From Halobacteriales archaeon QS_4_69_31 (GTDB taxonomy: Archaea; Halobacteriota; Halobacteria; Halobacteriales; Haloarculaceae): a stretch of DNA of 62,446 bases. Position numbers and translations under genes: made by a program. The DNA lies in assembly GCA_003021655.1 (NCBI GenBank), contig PXRP01000019.1:1-62446 (forward strand). Reading direction: 5' to 3'. Under the pieces are notes generated by a model, which made no database searches, was not told where the DNA came from, and saw only the letters and a list, made by a program, of their open reading frames with translations. The stretch's first letter is position 1, and every line of letters starts with the position of its first letter. Shown piece after piece: positions 7,475 to 17,094 of the stretch.

Positions 7475-9976
7475 TCAGTCTGCCGTGGCTTCCTCGACGT
7501 CGGGGAGCTGGTCCTGCCAGTCGGCGACCTGGCCGGCGCTGACGCCCTGGACCTCCGTGGCAACGCGGTCGGGGTCCACGTCGCGCAGGTCCGCGGGCGA
7601 GTCCACGCCGAAGGCTTCGAGTTTCTCGGCGGTGGCCGAGCCGATGCCGTCGATGTCCTCCAGGTCCTCGACGGCGTTGCGGGCCTGGTACTCCTCGTAG
7701 TTGCAGATGGGACAGCCCAGTTCCCAGGGGTCGTCGCCGCTGTGGACGACCAGTTCCGGGAGGTCGTGCTCGTCGCAGTACTCGTCGGTCACTTCGATGT
7801 CGCCCCGGCGGGGCAGGGGCAGCGAGTACTCGCAGTCGGGGTAGCGCGTACAGCCGACGAGCCGCGACCCCGACCGGAGGTGTTTGATGGCGAGTTCGCC
7901 GCCCGCCTCGGCGCCACAGTCCGGGCAGGCGCCGATGACCTCGTCCTCGCTCTCGTCGGCCTCGTCGGCCGCACACTGGGGACAGCCGTGGACGAACGTG
8001 TCCCGGCCGGCGAGCATCTTCACGTGGGCGAGGCCGTGTTCCTCGCAGGTCTCGTCGAGCACGAACGGTTCGCCCGTGCTCGGCAGCGGGAGCGTGAACC
8101 GGCAGTCAGGGAAGCCGTCGCAGCCGACGAAGTACGACCCCTGGCGGCTCTGTCTGACGAGCAGGTCGTGGTCGCTCTCGGGACAGGGCCCCAGGCGGCG
8201 GTCGGCCTTCAGCGACTCCTGGAGGTGGTCGCCGATGGCCTCGCGGGAGTCGCGCAACTCCTCGAAGACGCGCTCGAGCATCCCGCGGGACTCCTCGGTC
8301 ACCTCCTCCAGAGTGGCCTCGCCCTCGGCGATGGCGGTCATGTCCGCCTCCAGTTGTGCGGTCATCTCCTCGCTGACGACGTGGTCGGCGAACTCCTCGG
8401 CGGCCTCGACGACGGCCTCGGCCAGTGCCGTCGGGCGCGGCGGGTCCGATTCGATGTACCCGCGGTCGTAGAGCTTCTCGATGACGTTGTGGCGGGTGGC
8501 CTTCGTCCCGATGCCCATCTTCTCCATCTGTTTGATGAGGCGGGACTGGCCGTACCGGCGGGGCGGCTGGGTCTGTTTCGCCTCCAGGCGCACGTCGCTC
8601 ACGTCGAGCGCGTCGCCCTCGTCGAGGTCGGGCAGGAACGACTCGCTGGCCGACGAGTAGGGGTAAACGTCGTGGTAGCCCGCCTCGAGCAGGCGCTTGC
8701 CGGTCGCCTTGAGCCGGCAGCCGTTGGCCTCCGCGACGACACGGAGGTGCGCCCAGGTCGCCGGCTCGGCCACCGTCGCGAAAAAGCGCCGGACGACGAG
8801 TTCGTAGATCTCCCACTCGTCCTCGGAGAGGTCGCCACGGTCGGGGACCTCGCCGGTCGGGTGGATCGGCGGGTGGTCGGTCGTCTCGTCGTCGCCCTCG
8901 GTCGGTTCGAGGTCGTCCAGCCCGAGCAACGCGGCGGCGTCCTCGCCGAACCCGCGGGTGTCGGTGAAGGCCTCGACCAGTTCGGCGGGGTCCAGGTCCT
9001 CCGGATAGACGGTGTTGTCCGTCCGCGGGTAGGTGATATAGCCCGTCGTGTACAGTGCTTCGGCGACCGACATCGCCCGCTGGGCGGAGTAGCCCAGCGA
9101 CCCCGCGGCCGAGATGAAGGCGGTCGTGTTGAACGGCGCGGGCGGGTCGTCGGTGCGGGTGCGCCGGCGGACCGACGTGACCTCTGCGCCGTCGGCCGAG
9201 CGGAGCCGCTCGTGGGCCGCCTCGGCGGCGTCCTCGTCCCAGATGCGCTCGGCCTCGCTGCCGTCGTCGTCGTAGAAGCACTGGGCCTCGAAGGCTTCGC
9301 CGCTTTTGCCGAGGTCCGCGAACAGCTCCCAGTAGTCGTCGGGCTCGAACGCCTGGATCTCGCGCTCGCGGTCGACGATGAGCTTGAGCGTCGGCGACTG
9401 GACGCGACCGACCGAGATGAAGTCGTCGCCGAGCTGGCGCGCCGAGAGCGACAGAAAGCGGGTGAGCGCGGCCCCCCACACGAGGTCGATTATCTGGCGG
9501 GCCTCGCCGGCGGCCGCCAGGTCGAAGTCGACCTCTGTGGGGTCGGCGAACGCCGCCGTGACTTCGCGCTCGGTGATAGAGGAAAAGCGCACGCGGCTGA
9601 CGGGGACGTCGGTCTCCTCGCGGATGAGTTCGTAGGCCTCCTTGCCGATGAGTTCGCCCTCGCGGTCGTAGTCGGTGGCGATGACGACCCCGTCGGCCCG
9701 CCGGGCCAGGTCCCGGAGCGTCCGGACGATGTTCTCCTGGGTAGGCGATTTGACGATGTCGGCGTCGATCAGCTCGACCGGCTCTACGTCGCGCCAGTCG
9801 CTGTACTCCTTGGGGAAGTCCACGCCGACGACGTGGCCCGACAGCCCGACACACCGCGTGTCGCCCCACCGGTAGACGTTCACGCCGTTGGTCCGCTCGC
9901 TGCGCGCGCTGCCGCCCCCGAGTATCTCGGCGATGCGCCTCGCCGCGTTGTCTTTCTCCGTGATTATCAGTTTCAC
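7475..9976 (-). CDS. topA: DNA topoisomerase I (type IA)
   Basis: 833 residues from the GTG at 9976, with a GGAGG box upstream. The N-terminus is the TOPRIM domain (ITEKDNAARRIAEIL; acidic DYDREGELIG). The catalytic tyrosine lies in GYITYPRTDN. After the topoisomerase core come four Cys-containing zinc-ribbon-like units (for example CDGFPDCRF, CTRYPDCEY, CPICNYEE). A C-terminal helix-hairpin-helix segment contains LEDIDGIGSATAEKLEAFG. The enzyme relaxes negative supercoils. The Zn-ribbon tail is usual in archaeal TopA; the added HhH may aid DNA binding. Confidence 0.95.
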   Translation of the reverse strand: MKLIITEKDNAARRIAEILGGGSARSERTNGVNVYRWGDTRCVGLSGHVVGVDFPKEYSDWRDVEPVELIDADIVKSPTQENIVRTLRDLARRADGVVIATDYDREGELIGKEAYELIREETDVPVSRVRFSSITEREVTAAFADPTEVDFDLAAAGEARQIIDLVWGAALTRFLSLSARQLGDDFISVGRVQSPTLKLIVDREREIQAFEPDDYWELFADLGKSGEAFEAQCFYDDDGSEAERIWDEDAAEAAHERLRSADGAEVTSVRRRTRTDDPPAPFNTTAFISAAGSLGYSAQRAMSVAEALYTTGYITYPRTDNTVYPEDLDPAELVEAFTDTRGFGEDAAALLGLDDLEPTEGDDETTDHPPIHPTGEVPDRGDLSEDEWEIYELVVRRFFATVAEPATWAHLRVVAEANGCRLKATGKRLLEAGYHDVYPYSSASESFLPDLDEGDALDVSDVRLEAKQTQPPRRYGQSRLIKQMEKMGIGTKATRHNVIEKLYDRGYIESDPPRPTALAEAVVEAAEEFADHVVSEEMTAQLEADMTAIAEGEATLEEVTEESRGMLERVFEELRDSREAIGDHLQESLKADRRLGPCPESDHDLLVRQSRQGSYFVGCDGFPDCRFTLPLPSTGEPFVLDETCEEHGLAHVKMLAGRDTFVHGCPQCAADEADESEDEVIGACPDCGAEAGGELAIKHLRSGSRLVGCTRYPDCEYSLPLPRRGDIEVTDEYCDEHDLPELVVHSGDDPWELGCPICNYEEYQARNAVEDLEDIDGIGSATAEKLEAFGVDSPADLRDVDPDRVATEVQGVSAGQVADWQDQLPDVEEATAD

Positions 9977-10214
9977 CTGGTGACACCTCCCGGCGCCTGG
10001 GACGCGGTCATCGACGGTGGGTAGGCAACTACCCATCCTAAACCTTTCGACCAATCGACAGACAGCGCGGGTGTGTGGGCGCGTCTGTGACGTGCGCGAG
10101 CGGCCGCCCGCAGGCTCCCGCGAACGCGCGGTGGACCAACCCACAGAACGGCCCGTTCGCCGGCAAAATAACGCGTGTGGCCGATTGTCGAGCCCGTCCC
10201 GCGACGCGGCGGCG
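9977..10214. promoter_or_regulatory. topA upstream region with perfect inverted repeat
   Basis: A 238-nt gap. It contains TGGGTAG (10018-10024), spacer GCAA, CTACCCA (10029-10035): a perfect 7-bp inverted repeat. On the minus strand it lies just after a TATA-like GGTTTAGG and about 40 nt before the topA GTG, so it would overlap the transcription start or 5' leader. I infer an operator or leader hairpin. The rest of the gap holds no credible gene. Confidence 0.5.
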
Positions 10215-11033
10215 TCACTCCCGGGCGGAGGCGAGCGCGTCGACGACGCGGCCGGGGTTGTTCGAGAAGACCTTGCGCATGGCGTCCTCGGGGACGTCGA
10301 GGGTGAGCACCTCCATGACGGCGACGTTGGGGTGGGCCGCGGGTGCGCCGCTGCCGAAGAGGACGCGGTCGGGGTGTTCCATGACCGCCCGTTCGAGGTG
10401 GTCCCTGAAGCGGACGAAGCTCGTATCGAGGTAGAGTTCGTCGGCGCGGTCGAGCAGCGCGATGCTCTGGTCCATCAGCTCCCGTTCCAGGGGGTAGCCG
10501 CCGAAGTGCGCCAGGACGATGGGGAAGTCGTACTCCAGGAGCGTGGCCTCGATGGCGGCGGGCGGGAACCCGCGGCCGCCGTGGACGACCGTCGGGAGGC
10601 CGACGGCGTCGAGCTGTTCGAGCACCTCCGCGTCGGGGAGGCCGTCCCGCGCGGGGTGGAGTTTGAACCCGACGAAGCGGTCGTCGTAGGCGTACTGCTC
10701 GATGTCGGCGGGGGAGGTGTGGTGGTTCCGGCGGCTCGCGGTGAGGTTGCGGAGTTTCGCGACGGGCGTGTCCGCGGGGTCGCGGGCGCCGCTGACCCGC
10801 GCGAGCGCGACAAAGGGCCGTTCGACGCTCATGCGCGCGACGGCGTTGTTCGATTTCAGGTACGACCCCTCGCGGTGGCCCGGCGAGACGACCGCCCGGA
10901 CGACCCCGGCCTGGTGCATCTCGCGTTCGAGCCGCTCCGGGTCGCCCAGCCCCTCGCGCCGGCGCCGTCCCGCCGCGGGTTCCAGCCGCGCGTGCACGTC
11001 GACCACCCGGAACCCGTGTTCCAACTCCAGCAT
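10215..11033 (-). CDS. Amidohydrolase-superfamily (TIM-barrel) metal-dependent hydrolase
   Basis: 272 residues from MLELEHGFRVVDVHARLEP at 11033. VDVHARL replaces the usual DxHxH strand-1 motif, so one metal ligand is altered. Later features fit the Amidohydrolase_2 group: FKLHPARDG, VVHGGRGFP, IVLAHFGGY, LYLDTSF and VLFGSGAPAAHP, where the last normally carries an Asp ligand (GSD) but here reads GSGAP. Whether it is still catalytic is open. It lies divergent from the thermosome gene. Confidence 0.75.
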   Translation of the reverse strand: MLELEHGFRVVDVHARLEPAAGRRRREGLGDPERLEREMHQAGVVRAVVSPGHREGSYLKSNNAVARMSVERPFVALARVSGARDPADTPVAKLRNLTASRRNHHTSPADIEQYAYDDRFVGFKLHPARDGLPDAEVLEQLDAVGLPTVVHGGRGFPPAAIEATLLEYDFPIVLAHFGGYPLERELMDQSIALLDRADELYLDTSFVRFRDHLERAVMEHPDRVLFGSGAPAAHPNVAVMEVLTLDVPEDAMRKVFSNNPGRVVDALASARE

Positions 11034-11184
11034 GCACCTCCCTTTGGGCGGACCGGCCTATAACGGTTGCCGGGAGACGGCCGCTCTCGCCCGAACGTCG
11101 GATCGTATAAAAAACACGTCCGGACCGCGTGTGTGAGTCTCCGACACACGATCGCGGGCCGTTCTGCCGGCCGTACCACAACTA

Positions 11185-11191
11185 TTATATA
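11185..11191 (+). promoter_or_regulatory. TATA box of the thermosome gene
   Basis: TTATATA lies about 38 nt before the ATG at 11226, giving a predicted start near 11212-11216 and a leader of roughly 10-14 nt. It is one of the strongest TATA matches in the window, as expected for an abundant chaperonin. Confidence 0.65.
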
Positions 11192-11225
11192 GAACCGCTA
11201 ACGATGAATTCAATGAAACGCAACC

Positions 11226-12803
11226 ATGTCATCTGGACAGCGACGCATGGGCGGACAGCCCATGTTCATTCTCGAGGAGGACGTAGAGCGCACGCAGGGC
11301 GAGGACGCCCAGAATTCGAACATCACAGCCGGCAAGGCGGTCAGCGAGTCCGTCCGCACGACGCTGGGCCCGCGCGGGATGGACAAGATGCTCGTCTCGG
11401 ACAGCGGCGACGTCGTCATCACGAACGACGGCGCGACTATCCTAGACGAGATGGACATCGAGCACCCCGCGGCACAGATGATCGCGGAGGTCGCCGAGAC
11501 CCAGGAGGACGAGGTCGGCGACGGCACCACCACGGCGGCGGTGCTGGCGGGCGAACTCCTCTCGAAGGCCGAGGACCTGCTCGACGACAACGTCCACCCG
11601 ACGACGATCGTCGAGGGGTACTACGAGGCCGCCTCGATGGCCCACGACGCCGTCGACGAGGTGACGCTCGACGAGGAACTCGACGACGACCTGCTCGCGA
11701 CGGTCGCGGAATCGAGCATGACCGGCAAGGGCACCGGTGACGTCGCCGCCGGGGAACTGGCGGAGACGGTCGTCAACGCCGTCCGCCGCGTCTCGGGCGA
11801 CGACGGCGTCGCCAGGGACAACATCTCCGTGTTCACCCAGACGGGTGCCTCCTCCAGCGCGACCCGCCTCGTCGAGGGCGTCATCGTCGACGAGGAGCCC
11901 GTCCACGACAACATGGCCCTCTCGGCCTCGGACGCGTCGGTCGCGTTCGTCGACGACGACATCGAGGTCCGCGAGGCCAACATCGACGCCGAGTACAACG
12001 TCAGCAGCGTCGACGACCTCAACACGGCCTTGGAGGCCGAGGAGTCCGAACTGCGGGGCTACGCCGAGGACATCGTCGACCTGGGCGTCGACGTGCTGTT
12101 CGTCGACGGCGACGTCGCCGACCAGGTCGCCGCCATCCTCGCGAAAAACGACGTCATCGCCTTCGAGGCCGGCGACAGCGACGGTGACGCGCTGGCCCGC
12201 GCGACCGGCCTGACCCGCGCCACGGGCGTCACCGAACTCGAGGCCGACGACCTCGGCACCGCGGGGTCGGTCACCGTCGAGAAGTACGGCGACGAGACGC
12301 TCACCTTCGTCGAGGACGGCGCCGGCGGCCAGGAGGTCACCGTCTTCGCCCGCGGCGGCACCGAGCACGTCACCGACGAACTTGAGCGCGTCCTCGTCGA
12401 CGCGATCGACGTCGTCACCGCCGCCCTCGACCAGGGCGGGGTCGTCCCCGGCGCCGGCGCGACCGAGATCGCCGTCGCCAACCACGTCCGCTCGGAGGCC
12501 GCCAGCGTCGAGGGCCGCAAGCAACTGGCCGTCGAGGCCTTCGCCGACGCCGTCGACGTCCTCCCCCGGACCCTGGCCGAGAACACCGGCATGGACCCCA
12601 TCGACGCGCTGGTCGACCTGCGCGCCGAGTTCGAGCGCGAGGGCGTCGCCGGCATCATCTCCGAGGGCCAGACCGGCGTCATCGACGACCCCGTCGACCT
12701 GAGTGTCCTCGACCCCACCGCTGTCAAACACGAGGCCGTCGAGTCGGCCGCCGAGGCCGCGACGATGATCGTCCGCATCGACGACGTCATCTCCGCGAGC
12801 TAA
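11226..12803 (+). CDS. Thermosome (group II chaperonin) subunit
   Basis: 525 residues. Family signatures are clear: [57 protein letters not shown] (ATPase site, GDGTT) and [15 protein letters not shown]. The apical domain carries the built-in lid typical of group II chaperonins. Subunits form a double ring that folds proteins with ATP. The C-terminus ends VIRIDD-type ([10 protein letters not shown]) without the GGM-rich tail carried by the main haloarchaeal subunits CCT1 and CCT2; I infer a CCT3-like minor subunit. A second start, MGGQPMFIL seven codons in, is possible. Confidence 0.95.
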   Translation: MSSGQRRMGGQPMFILEEDVERTQGEDAQNSNITAGKAVSESVRTTLGPRGMDKMLVSDSGDVVITNDGATILDEMDIEHPAAQMIAEVAETQEDEVGDGTTTAAVLAGELLSKAEDLLDDNVHPTTIVEGYYEAASMAHDAVDEVTLDEELDDDLLATVAESSMTGKGTGDVAAGELAETVVNAVRRVSGDDGVARDNISVFTQTGASSSATRLVEGVIVDEEPVHDNMALSASDASVAFVDDDIEVREANIDAEYNVSSVDDLNTALEAEESELRGYAEDIVDLGVDVLFVDGDVADQVAAILAKNDVIAFEAGDSDGDALARATGLTRATGVTELEADDLGTAGSVTVEKYGDETLTFVEDGAGGQEVTVFARGGTEHVTDELERVLVDAIDVVTAALDQGGVVPGAGATEIAVANHVRSEAASVEGRKQLAVEAFADAVDVLPRTLAENTGMDPIDALVDLRAEFEREGVAGIISEGQTGVIDDPVDLSVLDPTAVKHEAVESAAEAATMIVRIDDVISAS

Positions 12804-12825
12804 CGCGGGCCGCTCCCGAACCCCC

Positions 12826-12834
12826 GATTTTTCG
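12826..12834 (+). terminator. U-tract terminator after the thermosome gene
   Basis: GATTTTTCG lies about 25 nt after the stop codon, a short T-run in an otherwise GC-rich spacer. Archaeal termination uses such U-tracts without a needed hairpin. Confidence 0.4.
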
Positions 12835-12917
12835 ACGTTTCGCCCCCGACAGGGACCCGTCCGCGGTCGGTCACCACCCGGAGGACGTTCGCTGGGTGTT
12901 GCCCGAGCGTGCCGGTC

Positions 12918-13439
12918 TCAGTTCTCGGCCGCGTCGTCCCCGGCGACGGTACGGAGTCTGTCGGCGCCGTCTACCTCCTCGATGACGTCGACGACGGGGT
13001 CGGGGACGCGGTCGCGCCAGGGGTCGCCGGCGACCATCGCCCGGCGGATGTCGGTGCCCTCGAAGCGGTCGCGGTCGAACATGGGTGACTGGCGGACCGC
13101 GACGCCGGACTCCTCCTCGAAGAGACGGACGACGAGCGGGTTGTTCGTGTAGACGACGTCCAGCGGGGGGACCATGCTCCGGACGTGGCCGGCCCAGACG
13201 GCGTTGCGGTCGATGTCCTGGATAGGGACGACGTACGTCGGGACGTCGAGGTGGTCGACGGCCCGCGAGACCATCAGGACGCGCTCACCGGCGGTGAAGG
13301 GGTCCTGGGTCGTGTGCGAGACATCGGCGCTCCCGACGCCGACGACGAGTTCGTCGACCTCCTCGACGACGTGGTCGACCAGGGCCCGGTGGCCGCAGTG
13401 GAAGGGCTGGAAGCGGCCGACGACGAATCCGCGGGTCAT
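12918..13439 (-). CDS. Nicotinamide-nucleotide adenylyltransferase
   Basis: 173 residues from MTRGFVVGRFQPFHCGH at 13439. GRFQPFHCGH is the (H/T)xGH nucleotidyltransferase signature near the N-terminus. The second nucleotide-binding segment is FEGTDIRRAMVAGDPWRD near residue 140. ATP + NMN gives NAD+, the last step of NAD synthesis. The length (about 170 residues) fits the archaeal NadM-type enzyme. It is divergent from lonB. Confidence 0.92.
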   Translation of the reverse strand: MTRGFVVGRFQPFHCGHRALVDHVVEEVDELVVGVGSADVSHTTQDPFTAGERVLMVSRAVDHLDVPTYVVPIQDIDRNAVWAGHVRSMVPPLDVVYTNNPLVVRLFEEESGVAVRQSPMFDRDRFEGTDIRRAMVAGDPWRDRVPDPVVDVIEEVDGADRLRTVAGDDAAEN

Positions 13440-13563
13440 ACCTCCCCCTGGGGGGGTCGGGCAGTTAAACACCCCGGGACCGCGACGGCGGCGGTCGGTA
13501 GGCCGACGATACCGCCGCAGTCCCGTGGTTTCTTCGTGCGGGAACCGCTCAATACGGGAGAAA

Positions 13564-13570
13564 GTATATC
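13564..13570 (+). promoter_or_regulatory. TATA box of lonB
   Basis: GTATATC lies about 43 nt before the ATG at 13610, implying a leader of about 15 nt. Confidence 0.5.
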
Positions 13571-13609
13571 AATCGACAGCCCCTGGCCTGAGTTGTCAGC
13601 AACGTTTGT

Positions 13610-15889
13610 ATGAGCGAGAACACCGACACCGAAGAACCGTCCGCGCCGGCCGACGGGTCGGACGTCGACGAGTCCGTCGCGTCCGACTCGACGGACCCCG
13701 CCGACGCCGCGGACGGCCACCCGGACGACCCCGGTGACCCCGAGGCTGCCGTCGAGGGAGGAACCGAAACGGTCGACGACGAGAGCGAGGACAGTGCGAG
13801 CGACCACCCCGACCGCGAGGACGGCGAGGTCGTCGCCGAGAGCGACGGCGAGGTCGTGGTCGAACGCGAGGACGCGATGAGCGACGACGCTGCGACGGAC
13901 GGCGACGTAGCGACCGACGGCGACGCGGCCGCCGACGGCGACCCCGACCTCGGGAGCGAGGTCGAACTCGACACCGAAGACGCCGTCGTCGAGAACGCCG
14001 ACGAGGACCTGCTCGGCGGGATCGACATCGACTCGACCGCCGACATCGAGGTCCCCGACCGCCTGGTCGACCAGGTCATCGGCCAGGACCACGCCCGCGA
14101 TGTCGTCCTGAAAGCCGCCAAGCAGCGCCGCCACGTGATGATGATCGGCTCGCCCGGGACGGGCAAGTCGATGCTCGCGAAGGCGATGAGCCAGCTCCTG
14201 CCCAAGGAGGAACTCCAGGACGTCCTGGTCTATCACAACCCCGACGACGGGAACGAGCCGAAGATCCGGACCGTGCCCGCGGGCAAGGGCGAACAGATCG
14301 TCGAGGCCCACAAGGAGGAGGCCCGCAAGCGCAACCAGATGCGGTCGTTTCTCATGTGGATCATCATCGCGGTCATCATCGGCTACGCCCTGCTCATCCA
14401 GGGCTCTATCCTGCTGGGGATCCTCGCGGCCGGCGTCGTCTACCTGGCCTTCCGCTACGGCTCGCGGGGCAACGACGCCATGATCCCCAACCTGCTGGTC
14501 AACAACGCCAATCAGCAGACCGCGCCTTTCGAGGACGCGACCGGCGCCCACGCGGGTGCCCTGCTGGGCGACGTCCGCCACGACCCGTTCCAGTCGGGCG
14601 GCATGGAGACGCCCAGCCACGACCGCGTCGAGGCCGGCGCCATCCACAAGTCCAACAAGGGCGTGCTGTTCGTCGACGAGATCAACACGCTGGACATCCG
14701 CAGCCAGCAGAAGCTCATGACGGCCATCCAGGAGGGCGAGTTCTCGATCACGGGCCAGTCCGAGCGCTCCTCGGGCGCGATGGTCCAGACCGAGCCGGTC
14801 CCGACCGACTTCGTCATGGTCGCGGCCGGGAACCTCGACGCCATGGAGAACATGCATCCCGCCCTGCGCTCGCGCATCAAGGGCTACGGCTACGAGGTGT
14901 ACATGGACGACACCATCGAGGACGCCGCCGAGATGCGCCGCAAGTACTCCCGCTTCGTCGCACAGGAGGTCGAGAAGGACGGCCGCCTGCCCCACTTCAC
15001 CGAGAACGCCGTCGAGGAGGTCATCCTCGAGGCCCGCCGCCGGTCGGGCCGGAAGGGCCACCTCTCGCTGAAGCTGCGTGACCTGGGCGGGCTCGTCCGG
15101 GTCGCGGGCGACATCGCCCGCGCCGAGGACAAGGAGTTCACCGAGCGCGAGGACGTCCTCCAGGCCAAGCGGCGCTCGCGCTCCATCGAGCAACAGCTCG
15201 CGGACAACTACATCGAGCGCCGCAAGGACTACGAACTCACGGTCAACCGCGGCGACGTGGTCGGCCGCGTCAACGGCCTCGCGGTCATGGGCGAGGACTC
15301 CGGTATCGTCCTGCCCGTGATGGCCGAGGTCACGCCCTCGCAGGGGCCCGGCCAGGTCATCGCCACCGGCCAACTCCAGGAGATGGCCGAGGAGGCCGTC
15401 CAGAACGTCTCGGCCATCATCAAGAAGTTCAGCGACGAGGACATCTCCGAGAAGGACGTCCACATCCAGTTCGTCCAGGCCGGGGAGGGCGGCGTCGACG
15501 GCGACTCCGCCTCTATCACCGTCGCGACCGCGGTCATCTCCGCGCTGGAGAACGTCCCGGTCGAGCAGAACCTCGCGATGACCGGCTCGCTGTCCGTCCG
15601 GGGCGACGTCCTCCCGGTCGGCGGCGTCACCCACAAGATCGAGGCCGCCGCCAAGTCCGGGCTCGACACGGTCATCATCCCGAAGGCCAACGAACAGGAC
15701 GTCATGATCGAAGACGAGTACAAAGACCAGATCGAGATCGTCCCCGTCAAGCACATCTCCGAGGTGCTGGAGGTGGCGCTGGCGGGCGAACCCGAGAAGG
15801 ACTCGCTGGTCGACCGGCTCAAGTCCATCACCGGCCAGGCCCTCGAACAGCGGGAAGTCGGCCAACCGCAAAACCCCAGCCCCCAGTAG
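13610..15889 (+). CDS. lonB: Membrane-anchored ATP-dependent protease LonB
   Basis: 759 residues. Residues 1-140 are an extremely acidic, low-complexity extension. Walker A is GSPGTGKS at 180-187. A two-span membrane insertion (about 247-284, FLMWIIIAVIIGYALLIQG and onward) interrupts the AAA domain, the hallmark of archaeal LonB. Walker B is VLFVDEIN. The protease domain carries the Ser-Lys dyad: S633 in DGDSASI and K676 in GGVTHKIEAA, 43 residues apart as in other Lon proteases. LonB degrades unfolded and regulatory membrane-associated proteins and is essential in Haloferax. A CPBP protease gene begins 4 nt after its stop. Confidence 0.97.
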   Translation: MSENTDTEEPSAPADGSDVDESVASDSTDPADAADGHPDDPGDPEAAVEGGTETVDDESEDSASDHPDREDGEVVAESDGEVVVEREDAMSDDAATDGDVATDGDAAADGDPDLGSEVELDTEDAVVENADEDLLGGIDIDSTADIEVPDRLVDQVIGQDHARDVVLKAAKQRRHVMMIGSPGTGKSMLAKAMSQLLPKEELQDVLVYHNPDDGNEPKIRTVPAGKGEQIVEAHKEEARKRNQMRSFLMWIIIAVIIGYALLIQGSILLGILAAGVVYLAFRYGSRGNDAMIPNLLVNNANQQTAPFEDATGAHAGALLGDVRHDPFQSGGMETPSHDRVEAGAIHKSNKGVLFVDEINTLDIRSQQKLMTAIQEGEFSITGQSERSSGAMVQTEPVPTDFVMVAAGNLDAMENMHPALRSRIKGYGYEVYMDDTIEDAAEMRRKYSRFVAQEVEKDGRLPHFTENAVEEVILEARRRSGRKGHLSLKLRDLGGLVRVAGDIARAEDKEFTEREDVLQAKRRSRSIEQQLADNYIERRKDYELTVNRGDVVGRVNGLAVMGEDSGIVLPVMAEVTPSQGPGQVIATGQLQEMAEEAVQNVSAIIKKFSDEDISEKDVHIQFVQAGEGGVDGDSASITVATAVISALENVPVEQNLAMTGSLSVRGDVLPVGGVTHKIEAAAKSGLDTVIIPKANEQDVMIEDEYKDQIEIVPVKHISEVLEVALAGEPEKDSLVDRLKSITGQALEQREVGQPQNPSPQ

Positions 15890-15893
15890 GGCC

Positions 15894-17045
15894 GTGACCC
15901 AGTGGACCGCTTTCGTCGGGTTCACTGGCCTCGTCTTGAGTCTGTTTCTCCTCCTCGCGCGTCTCTCACAGCGCCTCGTCGACGGCGACGTCTCCATTCC
16001 CGTGGAGTCGGACTCGCCGGCCGACCTGCCGTCCGACGCGCAGGCCGCCGACCTGCCGTCCGATTCGACGACCGAACTCCCGTCCGGTCCGTCGACCGAC
16101 CGCCAATCTGACCCGCCGACCGACCGCCTATCCGACGCGCCGTCCGATCGACCGTCCGACTCGTCGTCCGACCGACCGTCAGACGCGGCGGCGACGAGGG
16201 ACCCCTCTGACCTGGACGGGGTCGAGTCGGCCGACGACGGGGCCGCCGACTCGGACGCGGGACCGTCGGCTACTGGGACCGCCAACTCGGATGCGGGACC
16301 GTCGGCTACTGGGACCGCCAACTCGGATGCGGGACCGTCGGCTACTGGGACTGCCGACCGGCCGCTGGTGGCCGAGACGGCGACGCCCGAACGGCCGCTT
16401 CGTTCCTCGGAGGGCACTGGTCACGGGGGCCCGCCGGGGCGGCACCTCTCGCCCGTGGAACTGCTGGCGAACGTCGCGCTCACGCAGGGGCTGTTCGGCG
16501 CGCTGGTGGCGGCCGCGGCGTGGTACTTCGAGGTCCCGGCCGCCGCGCTCGGGCTGGCGGAGGCCCGGGTCGGCGGGCCGGCCGCCGTCGGCCTCGGCGT
16601 CGGGTTCGGTCTCGTTCTCTGGGTGGGCAACGAACTCGCCAGCGCACTGGCCGACGCCAGCGGCGCGAGCTACGACGAGGGGTTGCGAACGATGCTCGCG
16701 CCCGATTCGGCCGGCGGCTGGCTCCTCCTGCTCGGGGTGACGCTGCCGGCCATCGCCGTCGTCGAGGAGTTCCTCTTCCGCGCGGCGGCCGTCGGCGCGC
16801 CGGCCGCGGGCCTGGGCGTGTCGCCGTGGGTGCTCGCGGTCGTCTCCTCGGTGGCGTTCGCGCTCGGCCACGGCGCACAGGGCCGGGTCGGCGTCGTCGT
16901 CACCGGCGCGCTCGGGTTCGTGCTGGCTGCCGGCTTCGTCCTCTCGGGGAGCCTGGTGCTCGTCGTGGTCGCCCACTACCTCGTCAACGCCCTGGAGTTC
17001 GGCGTCCACGAGGGGCTCGGCCTCCCGGACCCGGTCTGGTCGTGA
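15894..17045 (+). CDS. CPBP-family intramembrane metalloprotease with repetitive linker
   Basis: 383 residues from a GTG 4 nt after the lonB stop, so almost certainly co-transcribed. One N-terminal span (AFVGFTGLVLSLFLLLARL) is followed by about 130 residues of Ser/Asp/Pro repeats. The CPBP (CAAX-protease-like) domain then has several spans. Its motifs are EEFLFR (E291, E292, R296), ALGHGAQG and VVAHYLVNALEF, which supply the Glu/His active-site set. The substrate is unknown; the pairing with LonB suggests membrane protein processing or turnover. The linker contains tandem DNA repeats. Confidence 0.85.
   Translation: MTQWTAFVGFTGLVLSLFLLLARLSQRLVDGDVSIPVESDSPADLPSDAQAADLPSDSTTELPSGPSTDRQSDPPTDRLSDAPSDRPSDSSSDRPSDAAATRDPSDLDGVESADDGAADSDAGPSATGTANSDAGPSATGTANSDAGPSATGTADRPLVAETATPERPLRSSEGTGHGGPPGRHLSPVELLANVALTQGLFGALVAAAAWYFEVPAAALGLAEARVGGPAAVGLGVGFGLVLWVGNELASALADASGASYDEGLRTMLAPDSAGGWLLLLGVTLPAIAVVEEFLFRAAAVGAPAAGLGVSPWVLAVVSSVAFALGHGAQGRVGVVVTGALGFVLAAGFVLSGSLVLVVVAHYLVNALEFGVHEGLGLPDPVWS
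16259..16359 (+). repeat. 36-bp tandem repeat in the CPBP-protease linker
   Basis: A 36-bp unit starting GGGACCGTCGGCTACTGGGA occurs at 16259 and 16295 and again, incomplete, at 16331. It encodes repeats of GPSATGTANSDA. Copies are nearly identical, so the expansion is recent. The preceding Ser/Asp/Pro repeats (SDRPSD-like) are more diverged. Confidence 0.9.
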
Positions 17046-17094
17046 GGCTCCCGTCGGACGAACGTCTACTTCAGTGACAGTCGAACCGGCACGC

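Noticed and set aside
7742..10024. A 760-codon open frame on the plus strand opposite topA
   Set aside because: Antisense shadow of topoisomerase I; its amino-acid composition follows from complementary codons and no motif is present.
16076..16190. Ser/Asp/Pro repeats read as a possible CRISPR or VNTR in non-coding DNA
   Set aside because: They lie in frame inside the CPBP-protease gene and encode a continuing linker.
13436..16417. A 993-codon open frame on the minus strand across lonB and the CPBP gene
   Set aside because: It is exactly antisense to two well-identified genes, consists mainly of Leu/Val/Asp/Gly runs expected from the complement of GC-rich haloarchaeal codons, and matches no family.
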